Positions 1 to 10,399 of a stretch of DNA of 64,000 nucleotides are shown piece after piece. The notes beneath the pieces are model-generated. The model did no database searches. It was not told the origin of the DNA and saw only the letters and a list, made by a program, of their open reading frames with translations. Position numbers and translations under genes: made by a program. Position 1 is the first letter of the stretch. The number at the start of each line of letters is the position of its first letter. Source of the stretch: Nitzschia sp. DOCU1 (Eukaryota > Bacillariophyta > Bacillariophyceae > Bacillariales > Bacillariaceae). The DNA lies in the NCBI GenBank assembly GCA_951394045.1, contig OX595994.1, positions 992,001-1,056,000 of the forward strand, read 5' to 3'.

Positions 1-2900
1 AGCTACGGTCCCAGCCGTCTGCTGGTGGTGCCAGGCGCGACCAGGAGAGTGAGGCAAGATCTTTCAATGCCAAAGTCCTCTCCGGGCGCTTGCGTTCTGC
101 AGTCAGAACCCTGACCCACCGCTCAGGAGGTGGAGTCATGATGCCGGATGACCTCTGCACCAAAACTGGACGGCCAGTTGCAGAGGTCATGCATGAAAAG
201 CACCCAGCCGGTCGGGACCCAGGCCAAGAGATAGGCCGGTCGGACACCGCCTTTGAGCCGTATGCGGACGGGCCATCAGATTCAGTCCCCGTGGAGGTCA
301 CGGCGGAAATTGTTGAGTCGGTGGCGTCCAAGCTCTCTGGTGGTGCAGGTCCCGGCGGCACCGATGCTGTCACACTGCAAAATTGGCTGCTGCGGTATGG
401 CATTGCATCCGAACGCCTTCGGATTTCCCTGGCTAGCCTTGGTGCGTGGCTGGCCAATGGAAACCCGCCCTGGGCCGCCTACAGGGCCCTCCGGGCCTGT
501 CGCCTTGTCGCTCTTGACAAGCAGCCAGGCTCGAGACCTGTGGGCATAGGCGAAATTTACAGCCGCCTGTTCGCAAAGTGCGTCCTCCAGCTGGTTGGCC
601 TCGAGGCCACCCATGCTTGCGGATCGCTGAACCTCTGTGTTGGACTCAAATCCGGCATAGAAGGCGCTGTACATGCAGTCCAATCGCTCTGGGACGAGCA
701 TCATCCTCCCGCAGGCCCCCCGGCCGGTGGAACTGAGGATGCTGCTGCGACCCCAGCCCGAGAGGGAATTGGACAGAACGAAGAGGCCGGGCCCAGGACC
801 TCTTTGACCGACGATGGAGATGGAGATGGAGCGATGGATTCAGAAATTGGCGATGATGGCAGAAATGTTGGAGTCGGAGCGACGGTGGCAGACGAAGATG
901 AAGACCCTTGGGGCGGCTTGCTAGTGGATGCGTTCAATGGCTTTAACGAGCTACAGCGCAAAGCTATGCTATGGACCGTCCGGCATTTGTGGCCAGCTGG
1001 AGCCCGGATGGCATTTAATGCCTACCGGCATTCAGCAACTTTGGTGATGCGTGGCCGAGATGGACGCTGCCAGTTTCTTCTCTCACGGGAGGGAGTCACT
1101 CAAGGCGATCCACTCTCCATGCTATTGTATGGATTAGCCCTGGTCCCACTGGCCAGGAATATTCGAGATGCAGTTCCGGAAGCGGTGCAGCCGTGGTATG
1201 CCGACGATGGCGCCATGGCAGCCAAAGCCTCCAAAATAGGGCAAGCTTTTCGGATGCTCCAAGTCCAGGGGCCACGCCGTGGCTATTTTCCGGAGGCGGA
1301 TAAATCCATTGTCCTCTGCACCAAGGCCAACGAGGGAGCTCTACGGAGGGCTCTGCAGGATTTCAATTTTCGATATGCCGAGGGGCATCGTTACATTGGA
1401 GGATTCATTGGGACGGAGGAGTTGCGCAAGGAGTGGATACTCGACAAAGTGGTTGAGTGGGTATACGGAGTGCAACAATTGGCGATGGTGGCGAGGAAAT
1501 TTCCGCAGGCAGCCTACGCAGGATTTACCAAATCCTTGCAATCGGAGTGGACGTATCTGCAGCGTGTGGTGCCGGATCTGGAACAACATTTCGAGGCGGT
1601 AGAACGGGCCATCATGGAGGATTTTTTGCCGGCCCTGTTTGGCGAAATAGACAGCAGTGCCTTGAAGCCCCTTCGGGAGCTCTTTGCACTGCCCTGTCGC
1701 TTTGCCGGATTAGGCATCCCTCATCCAGGGAAGCAAGCTGATTCGAATTACGAGGATTCCAAAACTGTGACCCGGCTGATCACGCAGAGCCTACTGACGA
1801 GCGCTGATTTGGCGGTGGGCACATATTTGGCAGAGGCCTCGAAGGTGTCGGGCTCGAATCGGACCAAGCGGGCAGAAAATGCGGAGAAAGCGTTGGAGAG
1901 CCACCTGGCCACGGTGGACAGGGCGGCCCAGCGTCGGATCACGAGATCCAAGGAGTGTGGGGCATGGCTGACAGCCATGCCATTGAGGCTGAACGGCACG
2001 GAGCTGTCAGCTCTCGAGTTTCGGGATGCGCTGCGGATGCGCTTTGGCCTGAAACCCAGCAATTTGCCTGACCGGTGCGACGGCTGTGGCGACCCTTTTT
2101 CGATCGACCATGCCATGTCCTGCCGCAAAGGTGGATTGGTCACTCACCGCCACGACGATGTGGCCGGCGAGTGGCATCAACTTTGCGCCTCGGCATTGTC
2201 ACCCACAAAGGTTTCTGACGAACCCATCATCCCTCAAAGTCAGATCCGAGTGGAAGTACAAGGCCAACCGCCGCGCATGGTTGATCCCCCCCAGAAACGT
2301 GGCGACGTGGCTGCGCACGGATTCTGGACCAGAGGAATGACGACAATTTTTGATATCCGCATCACGGATACTGATGCCCGGTCGTTCCGAAACAAAGACC
2401 CAAACAAGGTGCTGGGCCAGCAGGCAAAGGCCAAGAAGGACAAGTATTTGGAGACTTGCCTTCAAAGCCGGCGCCACTTCACGCCGTTGGTGTTCAGCGT
2501 GGATGGGCTGCGAGAGAAGGAGACCGTTGCAGCAGGCAAGCGGCTGTCCCGACTCTTGGCCGAAAAATGGAAGCGGCCGTATTCCCAGGTAGTGGGGATG
2601 GTCCGCTCCCGTCTCAGCATCGCACTGGTCAGGGCATCAAGTCGCTGCTTGAGAGAAAGCCGAGCACCCAGCAATCACACTCATGCGATCCAGTGGATAG
2701 AGGGTGCTGGGCTTCGGCTTTTCCGCTAAGGGCAGAAAAGTTTCCAAGAAATCCTGGACAAAGTCGACTTGCCATCGGTACAACATGAATGAAAAACAGG
2801 GCAAAAGACCCTGATAGAATAGTTTAAATGTCGGCAGCCGGAGCTCCATTTCCAGATACCACGGAGCTCGGCTACACCTTCGCAGACTCGCGCTTTGCGC
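1..2900 (+). mobile_element. non-LTR retrotransposon, 3' part, cut by the left edge
   Basis: The stretch carries one long reverse-transcriptase reading frame that is open to the first bases of the window, followed by a short 3' tail of about 170 bp. No long terminal repeats, poly(A) tail or target duplication can be seen, so the 3' boundary near 2900 is approximate. The domain order (RT, then a Cys-His knuckle, then a nuclease-like end) is that of endonuclease-bearing non-LTR elements such as the R2/NeSL/CRE groups; the group assignment is inference. Confidence 0.7.
3..2729 (+). CDS. reverse transcriptase/endonuclease of a non-LTR retrotransposon, 5' partial
   Basis: The protein would copy element RNA into DNA at a nicked target. 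The frame is open from base 3, so the start lies outside the window; the in-frame TTG at 90 is not a credible start. Numbered from 90, the RT block spans roughly residues 280-420 with GVTQGDPLSMLLYG and the catalytic YADD at 370-373. A knuckle CDGCG...DHAMSC followed by GGLVTHRHDD lies near 660-690. The C-terminus has a PD-(D/E)XK-like pattern: RGD at about 739, FDIRITD at about 754-760 and a Lys-rich QAKAKKDKY near 780. The frame has no internal stops, which suggests a recently active copy. The nuclease assignment rests on motif spacing only. Confidence 0.75.
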   Translation, partial: LRSQPSAGGARRDQESEARSFNAKVLSGRLRSAVRTLTHRSGGGVMMPDDLCTKTGRPVAEVMHEKHPAGRDPGQEIGRSDTAFEPYADGPSDSVPVEVTAEIVESVASKLSGGAGPGGTDAVTLQNWLLRYGIASERLRISLASLGAWLANGNPPWAAYRALRACRLVALDKQPGSRPVGIGEIYSRLFAKCVLQLVGLEATHACGSLNLCVGLKSGIEGAVHAVQSLWDEHHPPAGPPAGGTEDAAATPAREGIGQNEEAGPRTSLTDDGDGDGAMDSEIGDDGRNVGVGATVADEDEDPWGGLLVDAFNGFNELQRKAMLWTVRHLWPAGARMAFNAYRHSATLVMRGRDGRCQFLLSREGVTQGDPLSMLLYGLALVPLARNIRDAVPEAVQPWYADDGAMAAKASKIGQAFRMLQVQGPRRGYFPEADKSIVLCTKANEGALRRALQDFNFRYAEGHRYIGGFIGTEELRKEWILDKVVEWVYGVQQLAMVARKFPQAAYAGFTKSLQSEWTYLQRVVPDLEQHFEAVERAIMEDFLPALFGEIDSSALKPLRELFALPCRFAGLGIPHPGKQADSNYEDSKTVTRLITQSLLTSADLAVGTYLAEASKVSGSNRTKRAENAEKALESHLATVDRAAQRRITRSKECGAWLTAMPLRLNGTELSALEFRDALRMRFGLKPSNLPDRCDGCGDPFSIDHAMSCRKGGLVTHRHDDVAGEWHQLCASALSPTKVSDEPIIPQSQIRVEVQGQPPRMVDPPQKRGDVAAHGFWTRGMTTIFDIRITDTDARSFRNKDPNKVLGQQAKAKKDKYLETCLQSRRHFTPLVFSVDGLREKETVAAGKRLSRLLAEKWKRPYSQVVGMVRSRLSIALVRASSRCLRESRAPSNHTHAIQWIEGAGLRLFR

Positions 2901-3195
2901 TCGCTGCAACAACTACATGTTACTAACTACTACTACTACGCTACTAAAACGTCCAATGCGAAGGAATCCGGAATTTCAATTTGGCAAATTCTTTGACGGA
3001 TTGGAAAAAATGAGCGGCTGTGGGGAGGAAGTCTGTCCCACGCACGTTGCTACAGGTTGAGGTCGGTGGCAAACCGAGCGAGAGGGCCATCGGTGCTCGA
3101 CAATGATCAATGATCAATCCTTCTACATTACTGCTTGTAGACAGAAACCAACCACTTAGTTCTTCTTGTAGTCGAATCAGTACAGTAGCATCAAT
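2730..3195. other. element 3' tail and spacer before eIF3b
   Basis: The first part is probably the untranslated tail of the non-LTR element. The rest is the leader and promoter region of eIF3b, with a run of ACT/CTA triplets near 2920-2945 and a duplicated AATGATC string near 3102-3117. No gene is seen. Confidence 0.5.
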
Positions 3196-5451
3196 ATGCC
3201 GGAAGAAGGAAAGTCAATAGAAGATCAGCTCGCGGAAGAAGCCGCCGAGTTGGATGGCTACTTTAGCGACACTCCCCTGGATCCCAGGCCCAACTACCCT
3301 CCCTTGAACAAGAGTTTTGACTCTGCCATTATCATCACGAATCTCCCTAAAGTGCCAGAAGCCAAGTTAGAAAAGCTCTTGAAAGTCGTCATTAAGATTG
3401 TTAGCAGAATTGGAGACCTGGCCGAATCGGAAGAGACGGACTTTAATGGAGTCATGATGCCCTTTGACAATGAAAAGGGCTCCACGTTGGGCTTTGCCTT
3501 TGTCGAGTACGCGAATCCTGAAGACGCGAAAAAGGCGATTGTCGCTTTGGACGACTACAAGTTTGACAAGAATCACTCGCTTTCGGTCAGTCCGTATCCA
3601 CGTGCGCAAAAGCTGCAAGAATTGAAGGAGGGAGTCTTTGAAGAACCCAAGCCGGCTCCCTTTGTCGAGAAACCCAATGCCATGTCCTGGTTGGAGGATC
3701 CTTCTCAACGCGATCAATATGCCATTCGTCAAGGCAAGGAAACTGAAATTTACTGGTTTGACGCCAAGAACGATCCTGTCATTGACTATGATGGATGGAG
3801 AGAAAAGGAAGCTGGGGTTTCGTGGTGCGAATACTATTGTCACTGGTCGCCCAAGGGAAGTTACTTGGCGACTTTGGTGCCCGCCAAGGGTGTTATCTTG
3901 TGGAGTGGTGCCAACTATGAAAAGACGGGCCGTTTTGTAGCGCCCGATGTCAAGACGGTCTTGTTTAGTCCGCAGGAAAACTACATTATTACCAACAATA
4001 TGCGACGAGACGATGAAACGGCCATCAAGGTCTACCATATTCAGTCGGGCAAGCTGTTGCGCGCCTTTCCCTTGTATCCCAAGGGCTTTCCCATGGAGGA
4101 AGACATTCCGCCACCACCCTTTCAGTGGTCATACGATGACAATTACTTGGCACGTATGGGTACAGATCTCATTTCGATTTACTCGACGCCTTCCATGGGC
4201 TTGCTCGACAAGAAATCACTCTTGGCGGAAGGTATCCACGAGTTCCAGTGGTCGCCAAAGCAAAACATTTTGGCGTGCTGGGTAAGTTTATCGCTACTTT
4301 GGAAAGCAGCACACTTCGTTGCTTTTATCGTACCAAATTATGCTAACGTACCCCATCCTTTCTTGCTATTTCAGGCTCCCGAACAAAATAACTCTCCCGC
4401 TCATGTGGATTTGATCGAAATTCCATCGCGAAACAAGCTTCGTCAGAAAAATCTCTTCAATGTTACCAAATGCAACATGGTGTTTCACCCAGACGGAGAC
4501 TACCTGGCGGTCAAAGTGACGCGGCACACCAAATCCAAAAAGACTCTTTACAATAACATTGAACTCTTTCGATTGCGGGATCAAGGCATTCCTGTGGAAA
4601 TGTTGGATATCAAGGATGCTGTCATGGCCTTGGCCTTTGAACCTCGGGGATCTCGCTTTGCCATGATTCACGCCGAGAACCCGTCGGCCTCCAAGGTCAA
4701 TGTGTCCTTCTATGATATGATGAAGAAGACCGAAGTCATCAGTGTGGCAAAGAAGGGTGCCAAAAAGGGGCAACAGCAAACCGCAATTCAAGTAGTTCCA
4801 GAGTTGAATCTGGTCGAGACTCTGGCTGGAAAGCAGTGCAATGTTCTGTTCTGGAGTCCAGCTGGCTCAACTATCATCTTGGCAAGTTTGGGAGATTCGG
4901 CCTCGGGAACGTTGGAGTTCTATGATGTCAACACCAAGTCGCTGGCGGTAAAAGAGCATTATCGTGCCAACCAAGTCCTGTGGGACCCATCCGGACGCAC
5001 TGTCGCCACGTGCGTCTCACAACCTGTCGAGGGAGGACACTTCAAATTCGCAATGGACAATGGTTACATCCTCTGGTCCTTCCAAGGACGACAAATCTAC
5101 CAACAGTCGTTTGAAACCTTTTATCAATTCCTGTGGCGTCCACGCGAAACGCTCTTGTCCAAGACGCAAGTCAACAAGGTGAAGAAGGATTTGAAGAAGT
5201 ACGAGAAGCAGTTCGACAAGGCAGACAAGGCCAGAGAACGAGCCTTGTATCTGGAGGAAACCAAGGGCAAGCGTGCCGAACGAAAGAAGTACCGGGATCT
5301 TCGTTCCGAGCTCAGGGCATTGCGAAGAGAGCAACGTCCTCGAAGGATCGAGCTTCAAGACGGCTACGACTCTGAGGACGACAACAATTACACAATCAGG
5401 GAGATTTCCATTGAAACCATTCTGTCAACCAAGGAGGAAGTAGTTGCCTAA
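3196..5451 (+). CDS. EIF3B: translation initiation factor 3 subunit B (eIF3b)
   Basis: eIF3b is a scaffold of the eIF3 complex that binds the 40S subunit and positions it for initiation. An N-terminal RRM covers about residues 42-135 (AIIITNLPK and GFAFVEY), a WD40/eIF2A-type propeller fills most of the middle, and a charged coiled-coil C-terminus follows (KTQVNKVKKDLKKYEKQF onwards). One intron lies at 4282-4374: donor GTAAGT, a branch-point-like TGCTAAC at 4341 and acceptor TTTCAG. It is 93 bp, a multiple of three, and has no stop in frame, so an unspliced reading also stays open. The spliced protein is 720 aa, normal for the family; the retained form is 751 aa. The ATG at 3196 sits just before the acidic leader typical of the family. 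Confidence 0.95.
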   Translation: MPEEGKSIEDQLAEEAAELDGYFSDTPLDPRPNYPPLNKSFDSAIIITNLPKVPEAKLEKLLKVVIKIVSRIGDLAESEETDFNGVMMPFDNEKGSTLGFAFVEYANPEDAKKAIVALDDYKFDKNHSLSVSPYPRAQKLQELKEGVFEEPKPAPFVEKPNAMSWLEDPSQRDQYAIRQGKETEIYWFDAKNDPVIDYDGWREKEAGVSWCEYYCHWSPKGSYLATLVPAKGVILWSGANYEKTGRFVAPDVKTVLFSPQENYIITNNMRRDDETAIKVYHIQSGKLLRAFPLYPKGFPMEEDIPPPPFQWSYDDNYLARMGTDLISIYSTPSMGLLDKKSLLAEGIHEFQWSPKQNILACWVSLSLLWKAAHFVAFIVPNYANVPHPFLLFQAPEQNNSPAHVDLIEIPSRNKLRQKNLFNVTKCNMVFHPDGDYLAVKVTRHTKSKKTLYNNIELFRLRDQGIPVEMLDIKDAVMALAFEPRGSRFAMIHAENPSASKVNVSFYDMMKKTEVISVAKKGAKKGQQQTAIQVVPELNLVETLAGKQCNVLFWSPAGSTIILASLGDSASGTLEFYDVNTKSLAVKEHYRANQVLWDPSGRTVATCVSQPVEGGHFKFAMDNGYILWSFQGRQIYQQSFETFYQFLWRPRETLLSKTQVNKVKKDLKKYEKQFDKADKARERALYLEETKGKRAERKKYRDLRSELRALRREQRPRRIELQDGYDSEDDNNYTIREISIETILSTKEEVVA

Positions 5452-5570
5452 GACGTTCGACGAGGCTCAACCATAGAAGTAGAGACTGTTAAACGGCTCG
5501 AAATATGTAGGAATGATTGATGGGTCATTATCCATGTATCTATATCCCTTCTATGCAACTACCGGTAGCA

Positions 5571-8500
5571 TTATGCAACATTAGCATGCGGATCCATTGA
5601 CACTCGGACTTTTTCTTGAAAGACGATTCCTTCTTTCGTCATCAAGTCAAGAGTTGGCTCGTAGATATCCTTTGTGATTGGCAAGAGGAGGCCAGTCTTG
5701 CCTTTGAGGTGTCCGCGCAGAATCAAATCCGTTGTCGCCGCAGCAGGGTATCCGACGGTTCGACACATGGCGGTCATGGATTCATTGCCAAAGACTTTCA
5801 ACGACGATGTATGTTCCTCCGTGCTCCCGTCGCCAAACTTAGCGGAGATAGCGTGGTGCATAACTACCATGTCGTTCTCGCCCTTGGCGTACTGAAGATA
5901 GTCCTCGAGCTTGGCGCAAAAGAGATCAATTACAGGTGCCGATTGTTCGACCTCGTCGGCAGCTCCAGTCATGTGCATCCAATTGAGACAATCCATCGCC
6001 CGACTGGCAAGCGCTCTATCACCTCCAGCACACTCAACGAAAAATTCTTCCATACTTCCTCCATGTCCTTGAATTTTTTTGAGCTCCAGCAGGACATTTT
6101 GCCAACTATTTCCGCTGTCGAATTGTTCCGTGCCAAACAGTCCAAGGTTGCGGAACACATACATCAGACTGGAAAAGCCATCATATCTCAAGGTGCCTCG
6201 GAAAATCGTCGGAACGTCTTCGATTCCATAAACCTTTTCGTATATCAACGAGTCTCGGTTGGGGAGGCATTCCAATCCAAGCTCAGGCCATGCCTCGGCA
6301 AAAGGTGCAGCGTTTTGGAGCAAGTGCCTTCCGTCCACCTGTAAAAGACAGACAAAAAGTCAACATGACGCATCATCAAGCAGAGTTCCAACGCTACCGG
6401 TGTTCAACCTACCTCGACAAGAACATTGTCCATGCGGTATCTTGCTGCATTCTGTGATGCCGTAATGACACCCCTTGGACTCCAGCTAAATTTGTATTTG
6501 AGCGGATTGTCTGCAGCTTCTGGGGCGGGCAAACCCCCGCACACACTTCGAAAACTGGTGACTGTTCCACCGCGTTCCTTGATGTCATCAATAAGTCTCA
6601 TCGCACTGCAATCGGAAAAGAAAGTTGAGGCTGCAGCGTCGGCTTGTGGAATTCATCAAATCTCTTGGTGAGCTATTTCTTACCTCATGTGGTCAAGCCC
6701 GGGATCCAATCCAACTTCGTTCAAGATAATAATACCAGCATCTATGGCACTGAATGCATGCACTATGAGTTGAAGACGTGTCGCGATGCTACACCACATC
6801 CGACCACGAATATACTTACGCCTGGTTGTATTCTCGCATCTGATCACTCTCATAACTTGCTGTCACGAGATTCTTTTGATGCTTGATGCAATGTTGTGCA
6901 ATTTGAGGGTGCATCGGCGCTGGCAAAAGACTAATGACAGCATCGGCGTCCTTGATGAGATTGGACAAGCCCCGTTCATCGTTTTTGATGTCTAGCAAAA
7001 GGTGGCGACCTCGACGAGCCACCCGAGCGATGGACCGTGCATCGTCTTCATCGTTACTGGCAACCACAATCATGCGATCCCTTGATCTACCCAAAAGATC
7101 GACCACGCTCTTTGATACCAGCCCCGACCCGAGAATCAATACAGTCTTGTCTTCTGGATCCTTGACATATGCGTATTTATTGTTCTCGTCGAATACTTTC
7201 AAATTGGCATCCGCAGTTTGAATGGCACTAACAAGGTCATGCACTTTCTTTGCAACCGTCATAAAGTCCACATCCAAGCCTCCAATCACCTTGATCACCG
7301 CCGATGACTTGACCGGTGCACCGTCGACGCCCCTTCGAGGAACACAGCACTCTTTAAACTCAAATGCACAACCGTATTGCTCGATCAGGTCCAGTGTATG
7401 ATTGATTAGGCCAGAATCGAAAAGATGCCCATCCAACTGAAACACCATGTGCTTGGATGGTACCATGGCAGCAACTTGTTCGCTCTTGAGGTCAATCAGT
7501 GATTCAAGGTAACGAAAGTCTTTGGTCAACTTGCCACCAGAGTTTGTAATTGTGGCCTTTTGAAGGCTCGGTGGAAACTTGGAAACGTCCAAGGACGACG
7601 CCGCATCCTTGACGGCTGCGAATTCATCCAGGATTCCACTCAATTTATTCCCAAAATGACGACTACTGTCCGCGGGTAACTCGGTCGGAAGAATATCAAC
7701 TCCAAGCATTGTCACGCCAACGTTATCAATGTGATCTGAAACTTCCCTTCCTTGGATCGGATCATACTGGTAGCTCGGACGGTCGATGGTCGTGGAGCGT
7801 TCGAAGAATTCAATGGCACCGCCGGGGTCGCAACTAATATCCGAAACAATCATGAGTCTGGTAGATAGACGCACGTAGTAGGGCAACGCAAAGGTGAGAA
7901 TTATTACAGCTAGTAGTAGCATCCATTAGACGACGAACGCACCTTTCGTTTCCCTTAGCATACAGGTCCTGAATATCGTCTTTGGTAAGAATGCGAGGAA
8001 ATCGATAGTCCCAATACGCGCAGTTGACAATGACATTGGAATAGGGAGCAATCTTCTCCGCAAAGACAGACTTGTACAGGTGAGGGTTCTCCATGTAGTC
8101 TGATCTTTCAAAGAAAGCCTCGTCTCTATCGGTGCGCTGAAACATTTCGTGTTTCTCGGGTGCCACAGCATACACTTTGTTTTGGGGACCCTTCATTTGC
8201 ATCAACTCGGGCAAATCCTCCACGCTCACGTTTTCATGAGGCAAAATATTAAAGATTTCACGAACACCATTGTACACGTTGCCACCCTTGCCCGTCATGG
8301 CAAACACTAGTGGTTCCATGCCGTGCGGAAGTCCTTCCACTGCCAAACGGTCCGCCATTTGCGCCACGGAACGTTTCGCCTCTGCCAGATCATAGTGATG
8401 AATGGTGGGTGGACAGTTCAAAAAGGGTGTTGACACGTTCTTCATCAAGAGACGTCTACCAAGTGCCGGGAAGGTATCTATCATGCCGGCATATCCTGCA

Positions 8501-9033
8501 AATTCACCAAAGGCAATTCGTCGTTTAGCGGGTGCCGTCTCGGTAGCAGCATCCACAATGCACTCATAATCCACCAATTGAACGTGTTTGTCGAGACAAT
8601 CCCGAAGAAGTGGCATATTTTCCGTTTGACCCTTGATGACGTGAGAAAAGAACATGTACGTCTTATCCGAGGGCAAGCCGTCCATGGATTTAGGACGCTT
8701 GACACCCAGAATGAGATCCACATCCGCCAAGTCGTCTTGAATCATGGCACCCACTCGTTCGTAGTCTTGATTGGAAAAGACACGGTTCGGAGAAGGCTGA
8801 ACGACCACTTGACTGAGTGGATGACGAGTGAGGAAGTCTTGGACGTGCTCGGGGCACAGCGGAGTCCGACGTTCCCACTTGTCATAGGTTTCTCTTAGAA
8901 TTCCAATTTTGAGTGGACGATCATTTTGACTCGAAACGGATGACAACCCCCGACGAAGTAGCCGACCATTGCCCTGTCTCAAGACAGCAGGTCGAGTAGT
9001 GGTGGTACGTCGAAGCAAACTCGGCCAGTTCAT
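5571..9033 (-). CDS. AASS: bifunctional lysine-ketoglutarate reductase/saccharopine dehydrogenase (AASS), five exons
   Basis: This mitochondrial enzyme carries out the first two steps of lysine breakdown through saccharopine. Predicted exons in coding order are 9033-7943, 7857-6820, 6749-6684, 6605-6413 and 6338-5571, all with GT-AG borders. They sum to 3156 nt, giving 1051 aa with no frame break. The N-terminus (MNWPSLLRRTTTTRPAVLRQ, then GRLLRRGLSS) is a good mitochondrial presequence. The reductase domain follows (KIGILRETYDKWERRTPLCP), with RLMIVSDISCDPGG restored across intron 1. The dehydrogenase begins near KTVLILGSGLVSKSVVDLL, and LNEVGLDPGLDHM is assembled from the short third exon. 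Intron sizes are 85, 70, 78 and 74 bp. Length and order match animal and plant bifunctional enzymes. Confidence 0.93.
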
Positions 9034-9721
9034 TGTTGTTGCACGTAGACGAGCTCGTCTCGTTAAGCTATGTGAATGTCACAAGGTATGGAAGAAAGGC
9101 CGCCGAAATGTCAAATTCACAAAAATCGACTTGTATTCATTGCAAGGTTCTCAAGAAAGGATGGATTTAGTAGTGAATCATCCATCAATCAATGAATCCA
9201 TCAATCACAATGCCTCGTGAGAAGGATGCTGATGATGAAGTGTCACAGTGCTCTCGCTCAAAGAACAATTCCGTCCTCTCCGAACTTCACTCTGGCCGAC
9301 GTGCGACGACCCCCTTCAAATATCCATGACTCGAAAAGAACGCCTGTCGTGCGTCAGAGGAAGAATTTGCTAGGCCCCGCCGCCGCCCTCGCGCTTCCGT
9401 GCAGGCCGAGGGAGTGCTACTAACTACTTCACGCACCCGGGGTACCAGGTATGGTAGATAGTAGCGATCGTGCTAGTAGAAGATGGGCCCAAATCCTACC
9501 CTGCCAAACTTTTACTAATTCCAACAACAAATAGGTCTAGTAGCTTACATTGGTACCGGTACAATGACAAAACTGCAACAAACAAGGAGCAATGTAGTTC
9601 CTCGTACTACTATTAAAGCAGCAGGAGCGCCCCGCCCCGGGATTGCTTGTTTTAGCTGCCTCATCCTGCTGTTACTAACATGTCAGCAGACCAAGGAGCC
9701 TCTCGTCCCTTGTTGTTTCCT
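9034..9721. other. spacer between AASS and the GAF-domain gene
   Basis: This is the upstream region of AASS and the downstream region of the GAF gene. It contains one TACCGGTA palindrome at 9554-9561 and a repeated ATCAATCA string near 9180-9210. I see no convincing gene or RNA. Confidence 0.5.
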
Positions 9722-10399
9722 TCATCGTAGAATCATGTTGAAGATGACTTCTTGGGCGAGAGTTACGAGCCGGTCTTCTTCGGCTCTTGTCAATCCTTCG
9801 GGGTGGGGCTTGAAGTCAATTACACAGAGACTTCCAACTCGTGCGCCTTCTGGAGTGATCAACGGTGCCCCAGCGTAGAAACGAATCTTGGGGCCATCGA
9901 CCACAAGCACGTTGTCCTTGAATCGAGGATCCTTTGTGGCATCTGGAACTACCAGAATGCCATCCTTTTCATTTCGTTTCACCACGTGAGCGCAAAACGC
10001 TAGACATCGGGGAGTTGAGGAAACTGGAAGACCTTGGATACTCTTGAACCATTGCCGTCCCATGTCCACCAGACTAACAACTGCGACGGGGCAGTCAAAG
10101 AAGGTCTTGGCCTCGTTGGTGATTGCTTCAAACTCGTTTTCTGTATCAGTGTCGAGGATATCATAGGACTTCAAGACCATTAGTCTTTCAGCCTCATCCT
10201 TGATGTTATTTGGAGAGGAGACGGTGGTATTCTTGTCATAATTCTTGAGAGCCCAATCCTGGTTTCCGGAGAGGTCAAACTGCTTCAGAGCTTTCATGAT
10301 TTCCCCCATGGAACCGTAATCAGCAACTGTTCTGTCTCGAGGAGGCTCAACGATCGCATCATGGTCCTCGGGGTGCTTGCGGCTTGCTTGGGGCGGCAT
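9722..10399 (-). CDS. GAF-domain protein
   Basis: GAF domains bind small molecules and act in signalling; the ligand here is unknown. This single-exon gene encodes 225 aa. The first 85 residues are hydrophilic. The GAF domain covers about residues 90-225, with FFDCPVAVVSLVDMGRQWFKS, CLAFCAHVV, DPRFKDNVLVV, IRFYAGAPL and VGSLCVIDFKPH, the usual order in bacterial-type and fungal GAF sensors. No kinase, cyclase or response-regulator domain is attached, so it is either a stand-alone sensor or a small regulator. The ATG at 10399 is the first in frame. No signal peptide is visible, so a cytosolic location is inferred. Confidence 0.8.
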   Translation of the reverse strand: MPPQASRKHPEDHDAIVEPPRDRTVADYGSMGEIMKALKQFDLSGNQDWALKNYDKNTTVSSPNNIKDEAERLMVLKSYDILDTDTENEFEAITNEAKTFFDCPVAVVSLVDMGRQWFKSIQGLPVSSTPRCLAFCAHVVKRNEKDGILVVPDATKDPRFKDNVLVVDGPKIRFYAGAPLITPEGARVGSLCVIDFKPHPEGLTRAEEDRLVTLAQEVIFNMILR

